A stretch of DNA of 10,053 bases from VFJL01 sp043752345 (GTDB taxonomy: Bacteria > Pseudomonadota > Gammaproteobacteria > Burkholderiales > Nitrosomonadaceae), in NCBI GenBank assembly GCA_043752345.1, contig JAYUYT010000116.1:1-10053 (forward strand), read 5' to 3'. Every line of letters starts with the position of its first letter. Position 1 is the first letter of the stretch. Below the pieces are notes generated by a model. The model saw only the letters and a list, made by a program, of their open reading frames with translations, was not told the DNA's origin and searched no databases. Below are positions 6,306-10,053 of this stretch, in pieces. A program made the position numbers and the translations under genes.

Positions 6306-7598
6306 TCATTTTTTATTCTGCGCGGCAAGCCGGTCGAGGCCACCCATATAGGGGCGCAAGGCTTCTGGAATGGCCACGCTACCATCGGCATTCTGGTAGT
6401 TCTCCAGCATCGCCACCAGCGTGCGCCCTACTGCCAGCCCTGAGCCATTCAGGGTATGCAGCAATTCCGGCTTGCCCTTCTCGTTGCGAAAGCGAGCCTG
6501 CATGCGTCGTGCCTGGAATGCCTCACAATTGCTGCACGAAGAGATTTCACGGTAAGTATTTTGCGCAGGCAGCCACACCTCGATATCGTAAGTCTTGGCA
6601 GCGGAAAACCCCATATCGCCGGTGCAGAGTGCCATCACGCGATAAGGCAGCGCCAGTTTCTGCAGGATTTTTTCGGCATGCCCGGTAAGTTCTTCCAATG
6701 CTTCATAAGATTTCTGCGGATGAACAATCTGTACCAACTCCACTTTGTCGAACTGGTGCTGGCGGATCATGCCGCGCGTGTCCTTGCCGTAGCTGCCCGC
6801 TTCGGAGCGGAAGCAGGGCGTGTGCGCAGTGAGCTTGATCGGCAGCGATTCCAGTGCAACAATCTGGTCGCGCACGGTGTTGGTGAGCGGGACTTCAGCA
6901 GTGGGAATCAGATAATAATTCCCCTGCTCTCCGTGCGGCACAGAAAACAGGTCCTCTGCAAATTTTGGTAACTGGCCAGTACCGTGCAAGCTCTCCGCAT
7001 TGACCAGATACGGTACGTAAGTTTCAGTATAGCCATGTTCCTGCGTATGTGTCTCCAGCATGAATTGCGCCAGTGCACGATGCAGCCGTGCAAGCCCGCC
7101 TTGCAACAGACTGAAGCGCGCCCCGCTGAGTTTCGCGGCAGTCTCGAAATCTAGCAGCCCCAAGTCTTCGCCGATAGTCACATGATCTTTTGCCGTGAAA
7201 TCAAATATGCGCGGTGTACTCCAGCGGCGTACCTCCTGATTATCGGCTTCGCTCCTGCCTTCCGGTACGCTGTCATGCGGTAGATTAGGAACGCTGAGCA
7301 GCAGCTGTTGCAACTGGGATTGGATTCTCTCGAGATGGGTCTCGGCCTGCTTAAGTTCATCACCAAGATCAGCTACTTTCGCCAGAATGGCGCTGGCATC
7401 CTCACCTTTGCTTTTGGCGTAACCAATTTGTTTGGAAGCAGCGTTGCGCTGTGCCTGTAATTCCTGGGTACGGGTCTGGATGGTTTTGCGCTCGGCTTCC
7501 AGTGAATTGAATTCCGCCACGGGAAAGACATGGCCACGTAGGGTAAGGCGCCCAGCAACATTTTCCAGATCGGTGCGTAATAGCTGAATATCTAGCAT
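6306..7598 (-). CDS. serS: Seryl-tRNA synthetase
   Basis: This cytoplasmic class II synthetase charges tRNA-Ser (and the selenocysteine tRNA where present) with serine. The 430 residues equal the E. coli length. Residues about 27-100 form the long antiparallel coiled-coil tRNA-binding arm. The catalytic core shows motif 1 around GYTETYVPYLVN (189-200), serine-site TAEVPLTN (233-240), motif 2 FRSEAGSYGKDTRG (263-276) with QHQFDKVE, and motif 3 NGSGLAVGRTLVAMLENYQ (384-402). ATG 7598 has GGAG 5 bases upstream. It lies 53 bases after rarA in the same direction. No missing key residue is seen. Confidence 0.98.
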   Translation of the reverse strand: MLDIQLLRTDLENVAGRLTLRGHVFPVAEFNSLEAERKTIQTRTQELQAQRNAASKQIGYAKSKGEDASAILAKVADLGDELKQAETHLERIQSQLQQLLLSVPNLPHDSVPEGRSEADNQEVRRWSTPRIFDFTAKDHVTIGEDLGLLDFETAAKLSGARFSLLQGGLARLHRALAQFMLETHTQEHGYTETYVPYLVNAESLHGTGQLPKFAEDLFSVPHGEQGNYYLIPTAEVPLTNTVRDQIVALESLPIKLTAHTPCFRSEAGSYGKDTRGMIRQHQFDKVELVQIVHPQKSYEALEELTGHAEKILQKLALPYRVMALCTGDMGFSAAKTYDIEVWLPAQNTYREISSCSNCEAFQARRMQARFRNEKGKPELLHTLNGSGLAVGRTLVAMLENYQNADGSVAIPEALRPYMGGLDRLAAQNKK

Positions 7599-7651
7599 GC
7601 AAACTCCAAATCACGTGCGTTGTGTCCACAGCCTGGCGGGCGCAGGAACTT

Positions 7652-8965
7652 CTAGATTTTCTTCTTCGCCTGTTTGTCCAGTGCGTGCAGATGCACCAAT
7701 TTTTCCGAGATCTTTCCTTCCAGTCCGCGCGTTGTCGGCTGATAAAACTTTTGCTCTGTCATGCCGTCTGGAAGATAATTTTCTCCGGCAGCATAGGCTT
7801 CCGGATCGTCGTGAGCATAACGGTATTCGCGCCCAAAACCCAGCTCCTTCATCAGTTTGGTGGGCGCATTGCGCAAATGTTCCGGCACCCGGCGCGACTT
7901 GTCACCTGTGATGAAAGACCGGGCTTTATTATACGCCACGTAGGCAGCGTTGCTCTTGGGCGCGCAGGCCAGATACAGCGTCGCTTGTGCCAATGCCAGT
8001 TCGCCTTCCGGGCTACCCAAGCGCTCGTAAGTTTCGCAGGCGTCCAGTGCCATTTGCAGTGCGCGCGGGTCAGCCAGACCGATGTCTTCTACTGCCGTGC
8101 GGATCAACCGTCGGCCGATGTAAAGCGGATCGGCGCCCCCGTCCAGCATGCGGCACATCCAGTAAAGCGCTGCGTCCGGGTTGGAGCCGCGTACTGACTT
8201 ATGCAGCGCCGAAATCTGGTCGTAGAATTCATCCCCACCTTTGTCGAAACGGCGCACATTGCTGGAAAGCGCATTACGCACGTAATCCACGCCGATTTCT
8301 GCGACCCCCTCGGTTTCCGCCGCGGTTTTCACCTGTTCCAGCAGATTAAGCAAGCGCCGCGCATCACCGTCAGCGTATCCGATCAATAAATCTCTTGCGG
8401 CATCGGTGAAACTCAACCCCTGTAGCGCGTGGTTGCACGCTCGCTTGAACAAGGCGGCCAGTTCGTCTTCGGACAGGGCGGTGAGTACGTAAACCTGGGC
8501 GCGTGACAACAATGCGCTGTTAACTTCAAACGAAGGGTTTTCGGTGGTGGCGCCGATCAAGGTCACCAGTCCCTGCTCGACATACGGCAGAAACGCATCC
8601 TGCTGTGACTTGTTGAAGCGGTGTACTTCATCCACGAACAGAATGGTATGGCGCCCCGATTGCTGCAACACCATTTGCGCTCGCTCAATAGCATTACGGA
8701 TGTCCTTGACCCCCGACAACACCGCTGACAGTGCAACGAATTCAGCGTCAAATGCCAGCGCCATAAGTCGCGCCAAAGTGGTTTTGCCGGTGCCGGGCGG
8801 CCCCCACAGGATCATGGAATGAGGTTTGCCAGATTCGAATGCAAGCCGCAATGGTTTGCCTGCCCCCAGCAGATGTGCCTGACCGATGACATCTTCCAGC
8901 CTCTCGGGGCGCAGCCGTTCCGCCAGTGGTGCTGCCGGTTTGTATTTTTCGAACAGATCAGTCAC
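7652..8965 (-). CDS. rarA: Replication-associated recombination protein RarA (MgsA), AAA+ ATPase
   Basis: RarA acts at stalled or gapped replication forks and is related to clamp-loader subunits. The 437-residue protein shows the family N-terminus LAERLRPERLEDVIGQ (14-29), Walker A GPPGTGKT (55-62), Walker B ILFVDEVH (108-115), sensor 1 IGATTENPSF (137-146) and sensor 2 GDARRLLN (200-207). The C-terminal MgsA/tetramer region includes SALHKSVRGSNPDAALYW and the late GLEGKISEKL. The start is GTG at 8965, overlapping the lolA stop by 8 bases; the Shine-Dalgarno is weak, so translation probably depends on coupling to lolA. The first in-frame ATG is inside the ATPase domain, which excludes it. Confidence 0.97.
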   Translation of the reverse strand: MTDLFEKYKPAAPLAERLRPERLEDVIGQAHLLGAGKPLRLAFESGKPHSMILWGPPGTGKTTLARLMALAFDAEFVALSAVLSGVKDIRNAIERAQMVLQQSGRHTILFVDEVHRFNKSQQDAFLPYVEQGLVTLIGATTENPSFEVNSALLSRAQVYVLTALSEDELAALFKRACNHALQGLSFTDAARDLLIGYADGDARRLLNLLEQVKTAAETEGVAEIGVDYVRNALSSNVRRFDKGGDEFYDQISALHKSVRGSNPDAALYWMCRMLDGGADPLYIGRRLIRTAVEDIGLADPRALQMALDACETYERLGSPEGELALAQATLYLACAPKSNAAYVAYNKARSFITGDKSRRVPEHLRNAPTKLMKELGFGREYRYAHDDPEAYAAGENYLPDGMTEQKFYQPTTRGLEGKISEKLVHLHALDKQAKKKI

Positions 8966-9581
8966 TGATCACGTCCGCGCTCTCGGGTGGAGTGAATTTG
9001 AACAAGCCGGGTGCGAGCTTGGGATTTTTCTCCAGTCCGGAAAATATAAGCACCGTAGTCTGACCAAAATTATCGCGCAATTCCATTGCCGTCAGCACCC
9101 CCTCCGGGGTAAATCCCAAGCGCACCAATTCAAATGTACCTTCCTTGGTCTTGGGTCTGGCTTCCAGCCATTCCAACCCACCCATCATGCCGCTTTCGCC
9201 GAGGACGAAATTGGATTCAATGGCGCTGCTGCCGGCAAGCAGCGCAGCCGGACTGCTACCGATGGCAAGATCCAGCTTGCGCACCGTGACTTGATTAAGA
9301 TCACGGTCGTAAAACCATACCTTGACGCCATCACCGACGATCAGTTGCTCATAAGGCTTTTCGTACATCCATCGAAACTTGCCAGGGCGTTCGAATTGCA
9401 TGGTGCCGCTCGTTTTCTGCACCACCTGCATATTTCTGTCGAGTAAGGTCTGTGAAAACCCTGCTCGAACGGTACGCGTACCGTGAATGAAAGACTTGAG
9501 GCTATCTATGGCAGCAGGCTGTGCCATAGAGGGAAGCAAACAGAGCAGCAGGAAAAAATGGAAGCGGCCTAGAAGGCTCAT
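8958..9581 (-). CDS. lolA: Outer membrane lipoprotein carrier protein LolA
   Basis: LolA is the periplasmic chaperone that takes lipoproteins from LolCDE and hands them to LolB at the outer membrane. The 207-residue precursor starts with a hydrophobic signal peptide (LLGRFHFFLLLCLLPSMAQ) with likely cleavage around residues 20-24. The mature part shows GFSQTLLDRN, then GTMQFERPGKFRWMYEKP (59-76) and LIVGDGVKVWFYD (80-92), all typical of LolA, and the C-terminal VLIFSGLEKNPKLAPGLFKFTPP. ATG 9581 has a modest GAG about 7 bases upstream. It is the first visible gene of the leftward block; in E. coli ftsK comes directly before it, but here it does not. Confidence 0.95.
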   Translation of the reverse strand: MSLLGRFHFFLLLCLLPSMAQPAAIDSLKSFIHGTRTVRAGFSQTLLDRNMQVVQKTSGTMQFERPGKFRWMYEKPYEQLIVGDGVKVWFYDRDLNQVTVRKLDLAIGSSPAALLAGSSAIESNFVLGESGMMGGLEWLEARPKTKEGTFELVRLGFTPEGVLTAMELRDNFGQTTVLIFSGLEKNPKLAPGLFKFTPPESADVISD

Positions 9582-9833
9582 AATGTTTCTCGATATAAAT
9601 CAACAACGTATTTACCAGAACCGGCTGCTTTTTTGAGCAAAATGAGCCCATCAAAATCGCAAGTTATCCAGCAGTGGAATATTGCTAATGACTCACAATG
9701 TAATCATGGTGCCAATTCTACCGATTTCTACTGTCAGCTGGAGGACAGAAAGTGGTCGGGTTTTATGCTACAGGCGCAGACAATGATTGCATCGCCTCTG
9801 TTTTTCAAGGCCCCTCGCTTGCCCAACTATTTA
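9582..9833. other. Intergenic region upstream of lolA without a supported gene
   Basis: About 250 bases separate lolA from the repeat-like stretch at the right edge. It should contain the lolA promoter, but no convincing -35/-10 pair stands out. No part of an FtsK C-terminus can be read on the minus strand. A 70-codon plus-strand frame starting with TTG at 9633 has an unconvincing product and no ribosome binding site. Confidence 0.5.
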
Positions 9834-10053
9834 GGGAACCACTGAACAAGTCCCACGCGGGCGCGACGGCGGCTTTGCGGGATGGAATGCACGAAAGGCG
9901 AGGACGCGAATGGTCATTCCCTTCGCTACGAGCCTGACAAAGCAGACCGCCTGCAAAGCCCCGTCCCGTAGGGTTGCGGCAAAATCTGGCGCTTACCGTG
10001 TTGCGCTCCTTGGCCTCGTAGGCCAAACTACGACCTACGTCGCGCGCCTTGCG
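9834..10053. repeat. GC-rich inverted-repeat-rich stretch, probable edge of a dispersed repeat, MITE or IS derivative; continues past the window
   Basis: At about 9834 the sequence shifts to a GC-rich stretch starting GGGAACCACTGAACAAGTCCC, which resembles a transposon-type terminal repeat and follows TTTA. Inside are nested inverted repeats: GGCTTTGCGGG (9871-9881) with CCTGCAAAGCC (9950-9960, one mismatch), GGAATG (9884-9889) with CATTCC (9915-9920), and CTACGAG (9926-9932) with CTCGTAG (10015-10021). Near the edge TTGGCCT-CGT-AGGCCAA (10010-10026) is a perfect 7-bp hairpin that competes with TCGTAG/CTACGA (10016-10021, 10028-10033). Both strands stay open in one frame for most of its length, but none reads as a recognisable protein. 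The other end is not visible, so the element type is inference. Confidence 0.45.
10010..10026. repeat. Perfect 7-bp hairpin within the right-edge repeat-like stretch
   Basis: TTGGCCT and AGGCCAA pair perfectly around the loop CGT. Its right arm overlaps bases that can instead form TCGTAG/CTACGA or CGTAGG/CCTACG (10017-10022 with 10034-10039). No T-run follows, so it is not a standard terminator. Confidence 0.5.

Noticed and set aside
9633..9845. Plus-strand frame of 70 codons upstream of lolA
   Set aside because: TTG start without a ribosome binding site, no recognisable domain, and it ends inside the repeat-like stretch.
9805..10026. Minus-strand frame of 73 codons in the right-edge stretch
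   Set aside because: It spans the boundary at 9834 into the repeat-like DNA, another frame on the opposite strand is equally open, and the product is low-complexity in style.
1..10053. CRISPR array, toxin-antitoxin pair, prophage or integron cassette
   Set aside because: No regularly spaced direct repeats, phage proteins, recombinase or paired small genes are visible on either strand.

Overview
The window looks like ordinary chromosomal DNA from a betaproteobacterium, possibly a Nitrosomonadales or Gallionellaceae relative. The reasons are the protein styles, a base composition a little above 50% GC by eye, and the gene orders lolA-rarA-serS and rsmI<>yraN-dolP. The species is an inference; no ribosomal RNA or other marker settles it. 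Almost all the sequence is coding, and most genes are recognisable housekeeping or envelope genes.

Left part (1-2245, all minus strand). yraN (nuclease-fold protein) and dolP (two-BON-domain outer membrane lipoprotein) are 14 bases apart. They are followed by a short coding-like stretch of uncertain status and by a GlcD-type FAD-linked 2-hydroxyacid oxidase that runs off the left edge. A divergent promoter region (2246-2405) separates this group from rsmI (16S rRNA 2'-O-methyltransferase) on the plus strand. This matches the E. coli rsmI<>lpoA-yraN-diaA-dolP locus, but with lpoA and diaA absent.

Middle part (2406-3768, plus strand). rsmI is followed, after a 193-base A+T-rich gap with small hairpins, by a 79-residue CPVC thioredoxin-fold (glutaredoxin-like) protein. 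A perfect 12-bp stem terminator at 3721-3750 lies between this gene and the convergent minus-strand genes and probably serves both sides.

Right part (3820-9581, minus strand). Transcription runs leftward through lolA (lipoprotein carrier), rarA (replication-recombination AAA+ ATPase), serS (seryl-tRNA synthetase), an alanine-rich helical phasin-like/DUF6781-like protein, and a UbiB/AarF-family atypical kinase. Gaps are short (53 and 42 bases) and two junctions overlap (8 bases lolA/rarA; 1 base in a TAATG between the helical protein and the kinase), so this reads as one operon-like block. lolA-rarA-serS is the E. coli order, where ftsK comes directly before lolA.

Right edge (9582-10053). There is no ftsK here. 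After about 250 bases with no convincing gene, the sequence changes at about 9834 to a GC-rich stretch full of nested inverted repeats. It begins with a possible transposon-like terminal repeat and looks like the edge of a dispersed repeat, MITE or insertion-sequence derivative that continues beyond the window.

I found no CRISPR array, tRNA, rRNA, phage module or clear new defence system. The points most worth a second look are the repeat-like right edge, the coupled helical-protein/UbiB-like pair, and the short unassigned coding-like stretch between dolP and the FAD oxidase gene.
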